NCBI GenBank assembly: GCA_905182195.1
Contig: CAJJAW010000006.1
Location: 1-64,000, forward strand
From: Alphaproteobacteria bacterium UBA4588
GTDB lineage: Bacteria > Pseudomonadota > Alphaproteobacteria > Rhodobacterales > Rhodobacteraceae
DNA: 64,000 bases
Reading direction: 5' to 3'
Shown here in pieces: positions 45,995 through 56,038 of the stretch. A program made the translations under genes and the position numbers. Within the stretch, counting starts at the first letter, position 1; every line of letters starts with the position of its first letter. Below the pieces are notes generated by a model that searched no databases, was not told where the DNA came from, and worked only from the letters and a program-made list of their open reading frames with translations.

Positions 45995-46716
45995 ATTTAC
46001 TGAATACCAAAAGGTTATACAGCGTCGCCAACGCCACTTGGCCCGCCATGAGCGTACAGCAGTATGAAGGTTGGGATATTCGGGATGGTGCAGGCGCCGG
46101 CAAACGAGCATCGGCTGCTACACTGGCCCTAGACGGCTGGACTGATATTGCTCCGGCAGAACAGGCAATGCAGGCATTGGGCCAGGAAATGCTCTTCATG
46201 ATCCGCGAGGGCGAGACAGAATTAGACATGAGACTTGAGGTGCGCGGCTATAAGATCATCGATCCTGTGATTATTTACGCTTGTAAAAACGCGCTACTGG
46301 CGCCCAAGTTGCTGCCCGTAGCACAAAGCTATGCAATTTGGGAACCTTTGCAGGTGATGCGTGAGATTTGGGCCATGGGCGGTATCAACGCAGAACGCAT
46401 CGCATTAATGCATCGGGTTAAGGCGCCCAAGACCGGCCTGCTTGCCCGAAGCGCAGACACCCCGGCGGGCACCGCTTTTGTAGCGCTCAATGGCGATATA
46501 GCCATGATCCATGCAGTAGAAGTTTTACAAAGCTTTCGGCGCACTGGCGTCGCACGAAAATTGATGGCGCAAGCAGCAAAATGGGCGCAAGATAATGGAG
46601 CGACTTATATGAGTTTGATGACCACCGCCAAAAACGTGGCCGCCAATGAATTATACCAATCCATGGGAATGAAACCCGTTGGTCACTATCACTACCGCAA
46701 AAAGGAAAGCACATGA
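45991..46716 (+). CDS. GNAT family N-acetyltransferase
   Basis: The 241-residue protein has an unassigned N-terminal half and a C-terminal GNAT domain. The acetyl-CoA loop is in VLQSFRRTGVARKLMAQAAK near residue 180, followed by MSLMTTAKNVAANELYQSMG and a final HYHYRK. The acceptor is unknown. GTG start within the CinA-like stop; its own stop overlaps the next start (ATGA). Confidence 0.85.
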   Translation: MNLLNTKRLYSVANATWPAMSVQQYEGWDIRDGAGAGKRASAATLALDGWTDIAPAEQAMQALGQEMLFMIREGETELDMRLEVRGYKIIDPVIIYACKNALLAPKLLPVAQSYAIWEPLQVMREIWAMGGINAERIALMHRVKAPKTGLLARSADTPAGTAFVALNGDIAMIHAVEVLQSFRRTGVARKLMAQAAKWAQDNGATYMSLMTTAKNVAANELYQSMGMKPVGHYHYRKKEST

Positions 46717-47279
46717 CCTATACCCCAACTGCTCTGAATTTACCGATGGTAGACCCCCTTCCAGCCGCGACACAAAAATATTTTGACATCTGCCAAGGTA
46801 AACTTGGGATGGTTCCAAACGTACTGCAGGCTTACGCCTTTGATATCGATAAGCTGAATGCGTTTACAACTTTTTATAATGATGTGATGTTGGCAGACAG
46901 TGGGCTGTCAAAGCTTGAGCGCGAGATGATAGCTGTAGTGGTGTCATCAATCAATAAATGCTTTTACTGCCTAACTGCGCATGGCGCAGCCGTACGGCAA
47001 ATATCTGGAAATCCAATTTTGGGCGAGCAGCTGGTGATGAACTACAGGTCGGCAGTACTGGATGTGCGGCAAAAAGCCATGCTCGACTTCGCAGCTCTTG
47101 TGACAGAAAGTAGCCAACATATTGAGGAGGCCGATCGGGACGCCTTGCGCGCCGTTGGGTTTTCTGAACGTGACATTTGGGATATTGCCGCAGTGGCTGG
47201 TTTTTTCAATATGACTAACCGTGTGGCCAGCGCTACTGACATGCAGCCCAATCCAGAATATCACTCACAAAACCGCTAG
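46713..47279 (+). CDS. Peroxidase-related enzyme, AhpD/carboxymuconolactone decarboxylase fold
   Basis: The 188-residue alpha-helical protein has the AhpD-like active motif CFYCLTAHGAAVR near residue 89 (CxxC with a following His), preceded by SGLSKLEREMIAVVVSSINK. The C-terminal part reads AVGFSERDIWDIAAVAGFFN. Members are annotated as peroxidase-related (uncharacterised) enzymes; AhpD reduces peroxiredoxin partners. The four preceding genes from 45272 onwards form one overlapping unit with it. Confidence 0.88.
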   Translation: MTYTPTALNLPMVDPLPAATQKYFDICQGKLGMVPNVLQAYAFDIDKLNAFTTFYNDVMLADSGLSKLEREMIAVVVSSINKCFYCLTAHGAAVRQISGNPILGEQLVMNYRSAVLDVRQKAMLDFAALVTESSQHIEEADRDALRAVGFSERDIWDIAAVAGFFNMTNRVASATDMQPNPEYHSQNR

Positions 47280-47286
47280 GATTAAG

Positions 47287-48189
47287 ATGTTACGCACCCT
47301 AATATTCGTTTTGATGCTGCCATTTTCTGCTCATGCTCTCGAACTTAGCATGCCTGTTGATCTGGAACAAATAGCCCAGAATGAAAGCCCCTTGACGACA
47401 ATAGAGATGCCCGTGAATGTTTGGGATGGATCAGAAGTACCCAATGTGAAATTGACTGGTGCCGTCACCCACACCGCGTTTCAATCAAATGTCGCAAGCA
47501 AGCCTGATGTTGTGGCAGCGGCCTTGCTTAAGCAATTGATTGAGCAGGGCTACACTCTGGGCCTCCAATGTGCAGATCAAGCCTGCGGCGGGTATGATTT
47601 TCGTTTTGCCTTACCCATCATGATGCCACCAGCGATGTATGTAGATCTTGGTAATTATACGTTTTTAAGCGCCTATAAAGGTAAGGGCCAAGCAGTATGG
47701 ATATTGGTCAGCCGGTCGCTGAATAATACACACATGCAGCTGACGCAGGTACGGCCTACAGGAGATATAGACGTAAAATTTTCAGCGCTGCCTATTCCAA
47801 AAAGCCCTGACCAATTGCTGGGTCAATTGGCTGAAACTGGGCATTTCATCCTCTCAGACCTCAGCTTTGAGGCAGGTTCCGCCAATTTGAATGATGATAC
47901 ATTTCCCTCTCTACTAACTCTTGCTCAGTTTCTGGGTGAGAATCTGGATCAATCCGTTGTTTTGGTTGGCCACACCGACTCCAGTGGATCGCCTGATAAA
48001 AACTTGGAACTTTCCAGGCAGCGGGCCCAGGCCGTACGGTCCATGTTGCTTGGGCAATTCCCAGACATCACGCCCGAGCGCGTGGCATATAAAGGCATTG
48101 GCTATCTTGCGCCAGTTGCTAGCAATGCCACCGCCGAAGGTCGAGAGATGAACCGCCGTGTTGAGGTTATTATTGCGCCAGGCAAATAA
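47287..48189 (+). CDS. OmpA-family peptidoglycan-binding protein
   Basis: Start ATG 47287 gives a signal peptide MLRTLIFVLMLPFSAHALEL. The N-terminal 180 residues are unassigned, with Cys pair in CADQACGGYDF. The C-terminal OmpA domain is complete: DLSFEAGSANLNDDTFPSLL, VVLVGHTDSSGSPDKNLELS, RQRAQAVRSMLL and YKGIGYLAPVASNATAEGRE, then MNRRVEVII. It anchors to peptidoglycan; cell envelope role inferred. Confidence 0.92.
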   Translation: MLRTLIFVLMLPFSAHALELSMPVDLEQIAQNESPLTTIEMPVNVWDGSEVPNVKLTGAVTHTAFQSNVASKPDVVAAALLKQLIEQGYTLGLQCADQACGGYDFRFALPIMMPPAMYVDLGNYTFLSAYKGKGQAVWILVSRSLNNTHMQLTQVRPTGDIDVKFSALPIPKSPDQLLGQLAETGHFILSDLSFEAGSANLNDDTFPSLLTLAQFLGENLDQSVVLVGHTDSSGSPDKNLELSRQRAQAVRSMLLGQFPDITPERVAYKGIGYLAPVASNATAEGREMNRRVEVIIAPGK

Positions 48190-48257
48190 ACTACATTAGG
48201 GGAAAACCGCTTATTTGGCCGCCAGCTCAGAAAACTGCGCTGGCGTTCAATATAACC

Positions 48258-49991
48258 CTAAAGGTCGAAATACGCATGTAGCTCAGCTTTTGCACCAGGG
48301 TGGGTTACGGCACCTTGGTAGGTGGCCCCAACTAACTGTGCATATTTCCAAAGTGCGCCACTGGCATAGATCGTTTCACGTGGACCTTTCCAATCAGCTT
48401 TACGCTCGGCCAGCTCATTATCACTCAAAGCCACCGATAATTCACCTGAAATTGCGTTGATTGTAATTACATCCCCAGTTTTGAGAAGCGCAATTGGACC
48501 TCCAGAAGCTGCTTCCGGACCAACATGCCCAACACAAAAACCCCGAGTAGCTCCTGAGAAACGCCCATCCGTAATCAATGCAACTTTTTTGCCCATGCCT
48601 TGACCTGAAAGTGCAGCAGTTGTGGACAACATTTCACGCATACCAGGGCCCCCAGATGGACCCTCGTTGCGAATGACCAAAACATCGCCCTCTTCATATG
48701 CACGCTTTTTCACAGCTTCAAATGCATCTTCTTCGCATTCAAAAACCCGGGCGGGACCAGTAAAGATCTGATGTTGCGCACTGATGCCCGCTACTTTTAC
48801 AATAGCACCCTCAGGTGCCAAGTTACCTTTAAGGCCAACAACGCCACCAGTTTTGGTGATAGGTGTTTCAACTGGGTAAATCACACGACCATCAGCTTCA
48901 CGTTCGATGAGATCAAGCTCCTCGCCCATAGACCGACCAGTCGCAGTAATACAATCTTCATGAATCAAGCCTGCCTTGCGTAGCTCTTTCATCACAACAG
49001 GCACACCACCCACTTCATAGAGGTCTTTGGCAACATATTGGCCACCAGGTTTAAGATCTACAAAATATGGCGTGTCGCGAAAAATATCACAGACATCATC
49101 AAGATAAAACTCCAAGCCCGCTTCATGAGCGATTGCCGGAAGATGCAAACCAGCATTAGTTGATCCACCAGTACAGGCCACAACCCGCGCAGCATTCTCA
49201 AGAGACTTCAGCGTCACGATATCGCGCGCACGGATATTTTTCTCAAGCAAATTCATCACCGCTTCACCCGCGGCAATCGCATATTGGTCACGCGATTCAT
49301 ATGGCGCAGGCGCACCAGTCGAGTTCGGCAGTGCCAGGCCAATCGCTTCTGAGACGCAGGCCATTGTATTAGCCGTAAACTGGCCGCCACAGGCACCCGC
49401 CGAGGGGCAAGCGACAGCTTCAAGTTTTTCCAATTCACAGGTTGACAGCGTACCGGCCTGATGTTGGCCCACAGCTTCAAACACGTCTTGAACAGTCACA
49501 TCTTTTCCATTCATCCGGCCTGGCAGAATTGAGCCGCCATAAATAAACACCGACGGGACATTTAAGCGAACCATGGCCATCATCATTCCCGGCAAAGATT
49601 TATCACAGCCAGCAAGGCCGACCAGCGCATCATAGCAGTGCCCACGCATGGTAAGCTCAACACTGTCAGATATTGCTTCGCGGCTTGCCAGCGAAGACCG
49701 CATCCCCTCATGACCCATCGCGATGCCATCAGTTACCGTAATTGTAGTAAATTCACGAGGCGTACCAGCTGCGTTTTTCACACCAAGTTTCGCAGCCTGC
49801 GCTTGCCGGTTTAAAGAAATATTACAAGGCGCTGCTTCATTCCAACAGGTTGCCACACCAATAAATGGCTGAGCAATCTCGGCTGCAGTCATACCCATCG
49901 CATAGTAAAACGAACGGTGCGGCGCACGCTCAGGACCCACCGACACGTGGCGGCTGGGTAGTTTGGATTTGTCGAATACGTGCTTATTCAT
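48258..49991 (-). CDS. ilvD: Dihydroxy-acid dehydratase
   Basis: IlvD makes the 2-keto acids of valine, leucine and isoleucine. Length 577. The three iron-sulfur cluster Cys are visible: in [20 protein letters not shown], in [20 protein letters not shown], and in [20 protein letters not shown]. Further signature: [20 protein letters not shown] near the C-terminus, followed by [18 protein letters not shown]. It is a monocistronic gene on the minus strand. Confidence 0.96.
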   Translation of the reverse strand: MNKHVFDKSKLPSRHVSVGPERAPHRSFYYAMGMTAAEIAQPFIGVATCWNEAAPCNISLNRQAQAAKLGVKNAAGTPREFTTITVTDGIAMGHEGMRSSLASREAISDSVELTMRGHCYDALVGLAGCDKSLPGMMMAMVRLNVPSVFIYGGSILPGRMNGKDVTVQDVFEAVGQHQAGTLSTCELEKLEAVACPSAGACGGQFTANTMACVSEAIGLALPNSTGAPAPYESRDQYAIAAGEAVMNLLEKNIRARDIVTLKSLENAARVVACTGGSTNAGLHLPAIAHEAGLEFYLDDVCDIFRDTPYFVDLKPGGQYVAKDLYEVGGVPVVMKELRKAGLIHEDCITATGRSMGEELDLIEREADGRVIYPVETPITKTGGVVGLKGNLAPEGAIVKVAGISAQHQIFTGPARVFECEEDAFEAVKKRAYEEGDVLVIRNEGPSGGPGMREMLSTTAALSGQGMGKKVALITDGRFSGATRGFCVGHVGPEAASGGPIALLKTGDVITINAISGELSVALSDNELAERKADWKGPRETIYASGALWKYAQLVGATYQGAVTHPGAKAELHAYFDL

Positions 49992-50172
49992 TGCGGAACC
50001 TTTTGTTTAAAGTTTTTTCAAATGTTTAGGCGGAGATGCCACGATGGGCAAGTCACCAGTTGCAATCTTGGCATATTTCGAACCACCTCACTCCATAAAC
50101 CTCTTTAAAATACTATTGTAATTAAATACTTTCCACCTTTCCACACGCGGCAGTACAATTTAAAAGAGTGGT

Positions 50173-51054
50173 ATGACTTATAAACTCCATGAACGTCTTG
50201 TTGCTCCCGCCCGTAATAAGTCAGACATCCTGCGTCTGATCTTCGGATTGGTAACAATCACGTCCCTTTACATGATGATGGTCATGCTTGGTGGACATGT
50301 GGTTTCAGTAATTATGGGCGATGCATGGGCGCAAGCAATTGTCAATTCACCGGGCCTTACTTCGCCAGGCCAAATGCTGACTGTTCTTGGCAGTTTTGGG
50401 TTTATGATTATAGCTGTTTGTTTGGTAGTGATTTTGTTACACCATCGCAGCCCTATGACTTTGCTAGGTGGCTTTCGCCTCGCAACTACTCAGTTTTTCA
50501 AAGCAATGCGGAACTTGCTTCCCTACATGGCACTTATGGTGACATTGGCATTCGTCACTGAGGACTTACAGCCAAACCTTATGCTTGAACTTTGGCTTAG
50601 TCTTCTACCGCTCACATTATTATTCTTGCTCGTCCAAGTCAGCGCTGAAGAATTAGTATTTCGTGGCTATCTCCAAAGTCAGTTGGCCGCGCTTGGCCTG
50701 CATAAGAGTATTTGGATTTTGCTGCCAGCTGTTTTGTTTGGCTTATTGCACTATGATCCAATAATCATGGGGAGAGCAGCGCCCTGGTTTGTTCTTTGGG
50801 CCATCTGTTTTGGAGTTTTGGCAGCAGATCTTACTGCGCGCAGCGGGACCCTTGGCCCCGCGGTTGCCTTTCACTTTACCATAAATTTTCTATCCGTAGG
50901 TGTAATAGGTATTGCGGATTACCTGGGTGGGTTGAATTTATACTCCTACTCATTTTCAATCACTGATACGGTCAACCTGATCACATACCTTCCCTTAGAC
51001 ACCATTGGGATGCTGCTGGCTTATCTTTCCGTACGCCTTGCATTGCGTAGGTGA
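50173..51054 (+). CDS. CPBP-family intramembrane glutamic endopeptidase
   Basis: The 293-residue membrane protein has about eight helices and the Abi/CPBP motifs. VSAEELVFRGYLQSQLAALG gives the EExxxR, FGLLHYDP the F-x3-H, and VAFHFTINFLSVG the H-x3-N. This is the Rce1-like fold; bacterial members process membrane proteins or give bacteriocin immunity. Its target is unknown. Confidence 0.9.
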   Translation: MTYKLHERLVAPARNKSDILRLIFGLVTITSLYMMMVMLGGHVVSVIMGDAWAQAIVNSPGLTSPGQMLTVLGSFGFMIIAVCLVVILLHHRSPMTLLGGFRLATTQFFKAMRNLLPYMALMVTLAFVTEDLQPNLMLELWLSLLPLTLLFLLVQVSAEELVFRGYLQSQLAALGLHKSIWILLPAVLFGLLHYDPIIMGRAAPWFVLWAICFGVLAADLTARSGTLGPAVAFHFTINFLSVGVIGIADYLGGLNLYSYSFSITDTVNLITYLPLDTIGMLLAYLSVRLALRR

Positions 51055-51118
51055 GTTGCAATTTTATGCACAGGTGATTAACTGTTTGGAAGTTACATAA
51101 AACAGGGAAACACAGCCG

Positions 51119-52039
51119 TTGAATTGGATTTCTAACTACGTCCGGCCAAAGATTAACTCACTGTTTTCGCGTCGCGAAGTGCCCGAAAATCTTTGGACCA
51201 AATGCGGCGAATGTGGCACCATGTTGTTTCACCGTGAGCTATCAGACAATTTGAACGTCTGCACCCATTGCGATCACCATATGGGCATCAGCCCACGTGC
51301 CCGGATGGAAGCTTTATTTGATGGCGGCATTTTTATTGATATTGATGTGCCAAAGCCTATCACCGATCCTCTGCATTTTCGAGACCAGAAGAAATACCCT
51401 GATCGGATGAAAGCCGCGCAAAAGAAAACTGGTGAGGCCGAAGCGATGCTGGTGGTCGAAGGCGAAATTGGCCGCACGGGTATTGTGGCCGCGTGCCAGG
51501 ACTTTGCCTTTATGGGAGGGTCGATGGGAATGTATGTTGGCAATGCGATTATTGCCGCGGCCCAACGTGCTGTTGTATTGAAACGCCCCCTTATTCTATT
51601 TTCTGCCGCAGGCGGCGCGCGCATGCAGGAAGGTATCCTGTCGCTGATGCAAATGCCGCGTACCACAGTAGCAGTTCAGATGCTCAAAGAGGCTGGCCTA
51701 CCGTACATCGTGGTGCTCACACACCCGACCACAGGTGGCGTAACTGCTTCCTATGCAATGCTCGGTGATGTACATATTGCCGAACCCAACGCATTAATCT
51801 GTTTCGCTGGCCAACGTGTGATTGAGCAAACTATTAGAGAAAAGTTACCTGAAGGTTTCCAGAGGGCAGAGTATCTTCTAGACCACGGAATGCTGGACCG
51901 AGTGACCCATCGAACCGCGATGCGCGATGAGTTGATAACAATCATCCGGATGCTGCTCAAAAAATCCCCCGCTATAAAAGGGGATCTGCCCAAGCCATCT
52001 GCCGAAGAAACCACAGCAGGAATGGATCAAGCAAAGTGA
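51119..52039 (+). CDS. accD: Acetyl-CoA carboxylase carboxyltransferase beta subunit
   Basis: AccD with AccA transfers the carboxyl from biotin to acetyl-CoA. It starts with TTG at 51119, since the protein from there reads MNWISNYVRPKINSLFSRRE, the usual beginning. The zinc finger is WTKCGECGTMLFHRE with VCTHCDHHM. The crotonase-fold core has FMGGSMGMYVGNAIIAAAQR, FSAAGGARMQEGILSLMQMP and VLTHPTTGGVTASYAMLGDV. It is followed by folC. Confidence 0.95.
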   Translation: MNWISNYVRPKINSLFSRREVPENLWTKCGECGTMLFHRELSDNLNVCTHCDHHMGISPRARMEALFDGGIFIDIDVPKPITDPLHFRDQKKYPDRMKAAQKKTGEAEAMLVVEGEIGRTGIVAACQDFAFMGGSMGMYVGNAIIAAAQRAVVLKRPLILFSAAGGARMQEGILSLMQMPRTTVAVQMLKEAGLPYIVVLTHPTTGGVTASYAMLGDVHIAEPNALICFAGQRVIEQTIREKLPEGFQRAEYLLDHGMLDRVTHRTAMRDELITIIRMLLKKSPAIKGDLPKPSAEETTAGMDQAK

Positions 52040-52072
52040 ATTCAAAGTCCTCAGGACATCATCCTTGAGCGG

Positions 52073-53320
52073 ATGATGTCACTGCATCCAAAGGTTATTG
52101 ATCTGACCTTGGACCGCGTCCGGCGACTATTGGCGGCTTTAGACAATCCACAAGACCGCCTACCGCCTGTCATCCACCTCGCAGGCACAAATGGCAAAGG
52201 CAGCACCCAAGCCATGATACGTGCTGGGATGGAGGGAGTGGGCCACGTAGTTCATGCCTATACCTCGCCACATTTGGCCAAGTTTCACGAACGTATTAGG
52301 ATCGCAGGAACATTAATTAGCGAACAAGCTTTGACCGAGAAACTGGATGCTTGCTACGCAGCAAACAATGGCGAAACAATCACCTATTTTGAGATCACCA
52401 CGTGCGCCGCACTTCAAGTATTTACCGAAACACAGGCGAATTATACCTTGCTGGAAACCGGTATGGGTGGGCGTTTAGACGTGACCAACGTGGTGGACCG
52501 ACCCGCTGCCTGCATCATCACGCCAGTTGACCTAGATCACCAACATTTTTTGGGTGACACGCTGGCCAAAATTGCTTTTGAAAAGGCCGGCATATTGAAG
52601 CGTGGCGTCACAGCCATCGTTGGGCCTCAGCAAGACGATGCCCTGGAGGTCATCGAACGCCAAGCTGAAAAAGTCGGTGCGCCTTTGCTGGTACACGGTC
52701 AGCATTGGCATGTGAACGTTGAAGCAGAGCGGTTGATCTATCAAGATGAAACCGGCCTTCTTGACCTGCCTCTGCCAAACCTGCCCGGTCCGCATCAAAT
52801 CCAAAACGCCGGCGCCGCGATTGCGACGCTCCGCTATCTTGGCATGGATGAGATCGCCTGCACAGCCGCAATCACCCAAGCCTATTGGCCCGCACGCATG
52901 CAAAGGCTCCGCACTGGGCCTCTGGTAGAAAACTTGGCCAGTAACGAGGTTTGGCTAGATGGTGGGCATAACCCTGCCGCAGGACGCGCTATTGCTGGCA
53001 CATTGGCCAGTTTGGCAAAACGCGAAACTCATATCATATGTGGCATGATCAACACCAAAGACGTAAAAGGCTTTTTGGCACCGATTGCCACCCACTGCGC
53101 ATCACTGACCGCAGTCACAATTCCCAATGAGCCAAACGCAGTGCCCGCACCAGATCTTGCAAATTTCGGTCGCTCTTGTGGTTTAATATCCTTTGAAGGT
53201 GTCAATATAGACCAGGTCTTGCGGGACATATCTAAGCGCCACCCCGAGGCTCGGATCTTAATCTGCGGATCGCTTTATTTGGCGGGCCATGTTTTGCGCG
53301 AAAATGATGAGACCGCTTAA
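52073..53320 (+). CDS. folC: Folylpolyglutamate/dihydrofolate synthase
   Basis: FolC adds glutamate to folates, and in bifunctional forms joins dihydropteroate and glutamate. The 415-residue protein has the P-loop HLAGTNGKGSTQAM near residue 35, a TSPHLAKFHERIRIAG motif, YFEITTCAAL, ETGMGGRLDVTNVVD and DLDHQHFLGDTLAKIAFEKA. From ATG 52073 the N-terminus is short. The same frame continues upstream as PQDIILERMMSLHP, conserved in relatives, to the accD stop with only an ATT (52040) as possible start. Its end overlaps the stop of zapE. Confidence 0.93.
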   Translation: MMSLHPKVIDLTLDRVRRLLAALDNPQDRLPPVIHLAGTNGKGSTQAMIRAGMEGVGHVVHAYTSPHLAKFHERIRIAGTLISEQALTEKLDACYAANNGETITYFEITTCAALQVFTETQANYTLLETGMGGRLDVTNVVDRPAACIITPVDLDHQHFLGDTLAKIAFEKAGILKRGVTAIVGPQQDDALEVIERQAEKVGAPLLVHGQHWHVNVEAERLIYQDETGLLDLPLPNLPGPHQIQNAGAAIATLRYLGMDEIACTAAITQAYWPARMQRLRTGPLVENLASNEVWLDGGHNPAAGRAIAGTLASLAKRETHIICGMINTKDVKGFLAPIATHCASLTAVTIPNEPNAVPAPDLANFGRSCGLISFEGVNIDQVLRDISKRHPEARILICGSLYLAGHVLRENDETA

Positions 53321-54372
53321 CTATGGCCCCAGCCTTGCGCCTGCATTTCACGAAGCCGGGATGCAGTGCGCTCAAACTCGAAACTACCAGTACCGCTGGT
53401 ATATAAATCCTCCGGCGCCACTGCAGCAGAGGCAATAAATCCAATGCCTGCTTCATAAACAGCATCTATCAGCGTTACAAATCGTTTGGCTTCACTGGCG
53501 TTACCACTGCCCAGCAGCGGGATGTCATCCAGCATCAACACTTTGGCCTGCTTCGCCAAGGCCAGATAGTCACCCGCACCAAGCGGCTGCCCACAGAGAG
53601 CTGCGAATGAGATCCGCGCAATCCCGTTACGAAAAGAGGGAATGGCGACCTGACGTGATTTTACCTCAAGGGCAAAGGGCGTCCCAGGACCCCCCGCCAG
53701 TTCCAGCCAGACCTGGTCCATGCCAGTGGTAGCACCGTCCCCCAAAGGCATAAAATAGCTTTGCTGACCCGCCATTCGATTTTGACGGTAATCCGTGGGA
53801 GAGGCCAGCTCATGCACCGTCACCTTCTCCTGCAACACTGAAATGAACGGCAAAAATAATTGTCGGTTCAGTCCGTCTTTATAAAGATCGTTTGGGTGCC
53901 GGTTCGAGGTTGCAACAATTACAATTCCTGCCACAAAAAGCGCCTCAAACAAACGGCCAACCAGCATTGCATCCGTAATGTCAGTAATCTGCATCTCATC
54001 AAACGCTAGGCAGGTGATCCCCTCAGCCATATCTTGCGCGATAGGTTGGATAGCATCAACAACCCCCTGCGATTTAGCACGCGCAATACCACTGTGAACC
54101 TCCTGCATGAAGGCGTGAAAATGAACTCGACGGACGGAGGTTCCCATGCTGCGGGCAAACATATCCATCAACATTGATTTGCCACGCCCAACTCCGCCCC
54201 ACAGGTAAATACCCCTTGGGGCTGGCGCAGACTTGCGAAACCAACCCAATTTGCGCGGCTGGCTCAAGGCTTGCCGCAACCGCTCTAGTTCAGGCAAAAC
54301 CCCTTCTTGGGCTGGGTCAGCCTGCAAGGTGCCACTGCGCACCGCCTCAGTGTATATTTGGATCAAGCTCAT
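53317..54372 (-). CDS. zapE: Cell division ATPase ZapE (AFG1-like)
   Basis: Start at the ATG in 54370-54372, giving MSLIQIYTEAVRSGTLQADP, the usual beginning (an ATG three codons upstream is an alternative). The 351-residue protein has Walker A GIYLWGGVGRGKSMLMDMF, HFHAFMQEVHSGIAR, Walker B LAFDEMQITDITDAMLVGRL, sensor ATSNRHPNDLYKDGLNRQLF and a C-terminal RFVTLIDAVYEAGIGFIASA. ZapE works at the FtsZ ring in known bacteria. Confidence 0.92.
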   Translation of the reverse strand: MSLIQIYTEAVRSGTLQADPAQEGVLPELERLRQALSQPRKLGWFRKSAPAPRGIYLWGGVGRGKSMLMDMFARSMGTSVRRVHFHAFMQEVHSGIARAKSQGVVDAIQPIAQDMAEGITCLAFDEMQITDITDAMLVGRLFEALFVAGIVIVATSNRHPNDLYKDGLNRQLFLPFISVLQEKVTVHELASPTDYRQNRMAGQQSYFMPLGDGATTGMDQVWLELAGGPGTPFALEVKSRQVAIPSFRNGIARISFAALCGQPLGAGDYLALAKQAKVLMLDDIPLLGSGNASEAKRFVTLIDAVYEAGIGFIASAAVAPEDLYTSGTGSFEFERTASRLREMQAQGWGHS

Positions 54373-54489
54373 CTCTTCCATTACCCCTGCCCAGCGCAAG
54401 GTGCAAATACCTCGTTTTACTGGGCATAATACCCTACTCCTAGAATGAGTGGCACTTGCGCAGGGCACAATAACGCTTACTAACAATTT

Positions 54490-55740
54490 ATGAAAAAAAC
54501 TGCTCTGCTTACCCCCGTTTTGATCGCCGGCTGTATTATAATAATGCTGAGTTTCGCCGTGCGCGCTTCTTTTGGAGTGTTTCAAATTCCAGTTGCTGAA
54601 GAATTTGGCTGGTTACGTACAGAGTTCTCAATGGCAATTGCTTTACAAAATCTATTTTGGGGTATTGGCCAGCCAATATTTGGGGCAATCGCAGAAAAAA
54701 TTACGGATCGGAAAGCCATTCTTTTAGGCGGTTTAGTCTATGCTCTAGGTTTGGTGTTGTCCTCTAGCGCAGTAACTCCAGGTGCCATGCAGATGTATGG
54801 CATATTGGTTGGATTTGGCATTGCAGGCACAGGCTTTGGGGTAATCCTTGCGGTAGTTGGCCGTGCAGCCTCAGATGAAAACAGATCCATATCTTTGGGC
54901 ATTGCAACGGCTGCAGGATCAGCCGGCCAAGTGATTGGCGCGCCACTTGCGGAGTATTTGCTAATCTATATGGATTGGCAAAACGTGTTTATTGCGTTTG
55001 CGGCCATCATAATTGGCTCATTAATCTTTCTGCCTATGATGAAATCCGACAGGGTGGCCAGCAGGGCTAACCTGGAAGAAAGCATTGGAAAAGTATTGAT
55101 TAAGGCGTTCAAAGACCCAAGCTATTCGCTTATCTTTCTCGGCTTCTTCTCGTGTGGTTATCAACTGGCATTCATCACGGCACATTTTCCAGCCTTTGTG
55201 ACTGAGCTTTGCGGACCCATCATGCCCGGTGGGGCGCTGCACTCCATTGGCATCACCACCACCTCACGACTAGGTGCATTTGCTATTTCCCTAATCGGTT
55301 TGGCCAATATTGTGGGGACACTCACAGCCGGTTACCTCGGAAAACGCTATTCCAAGAAATATCTTCTGGCAGGAATTTATCTAGGCCGCACAGTGATTGC
55401 GGCCCTGTTCATCGCCCTGCCCATCACCCCGATGTCTGTAGTCATATTCTCCTTCGCCATGGGCTCACTCTGGCTGGCCACAGTGCCGCTTACATCCGGC
55501 TTGGTCGCCCACATCTACGGTCTTCGCTACATGGGCACGCTTTTTGGTATTGTGTTCTTCTCGCACCAACTAGGCAGCTTTCTGGGCGTCTGGCTGGGCG
55601 GCAGGATGTACGACGCCTACGGGACCTATACGGCCGTATGGTGGGTCGGTGTCGGCGTGGGCCTGTTTAGCGCTATAGTGCATTTGCCCATTAAAGAACG
55701 CCCTCTCCTACCTAACACAACAGCAGCAATAGTAGGGTAA
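54490..55740 (+). CDS. MFS transporter
   Basis: The 416-residue protein has twelve hydrophobic helices. The N-terminal half includes SFAVRASFGVFQIPVAEEFG and FGAIAEKITDRKAILLGGLV, the latter holding the loop 2-3 signature. The C-terminal half ends in GGRMYDAYGTYTAVWWVGVG. It is most like the oxalate/formate or monocarboxylate-type branch; the substrate is not predictable. GATTAGATCTAATC just after the stop is a 14-base palindrome without a U-run. Confidence 0.88.
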   Translation: MKKTALLTPVLIAGCIIIMLSFAVRASFGVFQIPVAEEFGWLRTEFSMAIALQNLFWGIGQPIFGAIAEKITDRKAILLGGLVYALGLVLSSSAVTPGAMQMYGILVGFGIAGTGFGVILAVVGRAASDENRSISLGIATAAGSAGQVIGAPLAEYLLIYMDWQNVFIAFAAIIIGSLIFLPMMKSDRVASRANLEESIGKVLIKAFKDPSYSLIFLGFFSCGYQLAFITAHFPAFVTELCGPIMPGGALHSIGITTTSRLGAFAISLIGLANIVGTLTAGYLGKRYSKKYLLAGIYLGRTVIAALFIALPITPMSVVIFSFAMGSLWLATVPLTSGLVAHIYGLRYMGTLFGIVFFSHQLGSFLGVWLGGRMYDAYGTYTAVWWVGVGVGLFSAIVHLPIKERPLLPNTTAAIVG

Positions 55741-55848
55741 GGATTAGATCTAATCTAAACTGGGATACAACAATAAAAGTGCTGGTTCAGAAGTTTTCTG
55801 ATTATCTAATTTTTACTAGGGTTATGCCACTTCTATTAACGAAGTAAC

Positions 55849-55925
55849 TGGTGGACCGAGGAGGATTCGAACCCCCGGCCCCCTGATTCGTAGTCAGGTA
55901 CTCTATCCAGCTGAGCTATCGGTCC
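55849..55925 (-). tRNA. tRNA-Arg (anticodon ACG)
   Basis: A 77-base cloverleaf with encoded CCA on the minus strand. The acceptor stem is GGACCGA/TCGGTCC, the D-arm AGCTCAGCTGGATAGAGT, the anticodon stem CCTGA/TCAGG with loop CTACGAA (anticodon ACG, read as ICG for CGN), and the T-arm GGGGTTCGAATCCTC. No integrase lies beside it. Confidence 0.97.
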
Positions 55926-56038
55926 ACTGAGCCGGGAGATAGCGGCAGGATGGAGTGGATGCAAGGGCAATATTGCGAATAACTCAGTTGTTTTCCTTTG
56001 GCAGGCAACCGGCAAAGATTCTGCCCTGACTAGCTTCA

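Noticed and set aside
55742-55755. Palindrome GATTAGATCTAATC after the MFS gene as a terminator
   Set aside because: The stem is AT-rich with no loop and no U-run; at most a protein-binding site.
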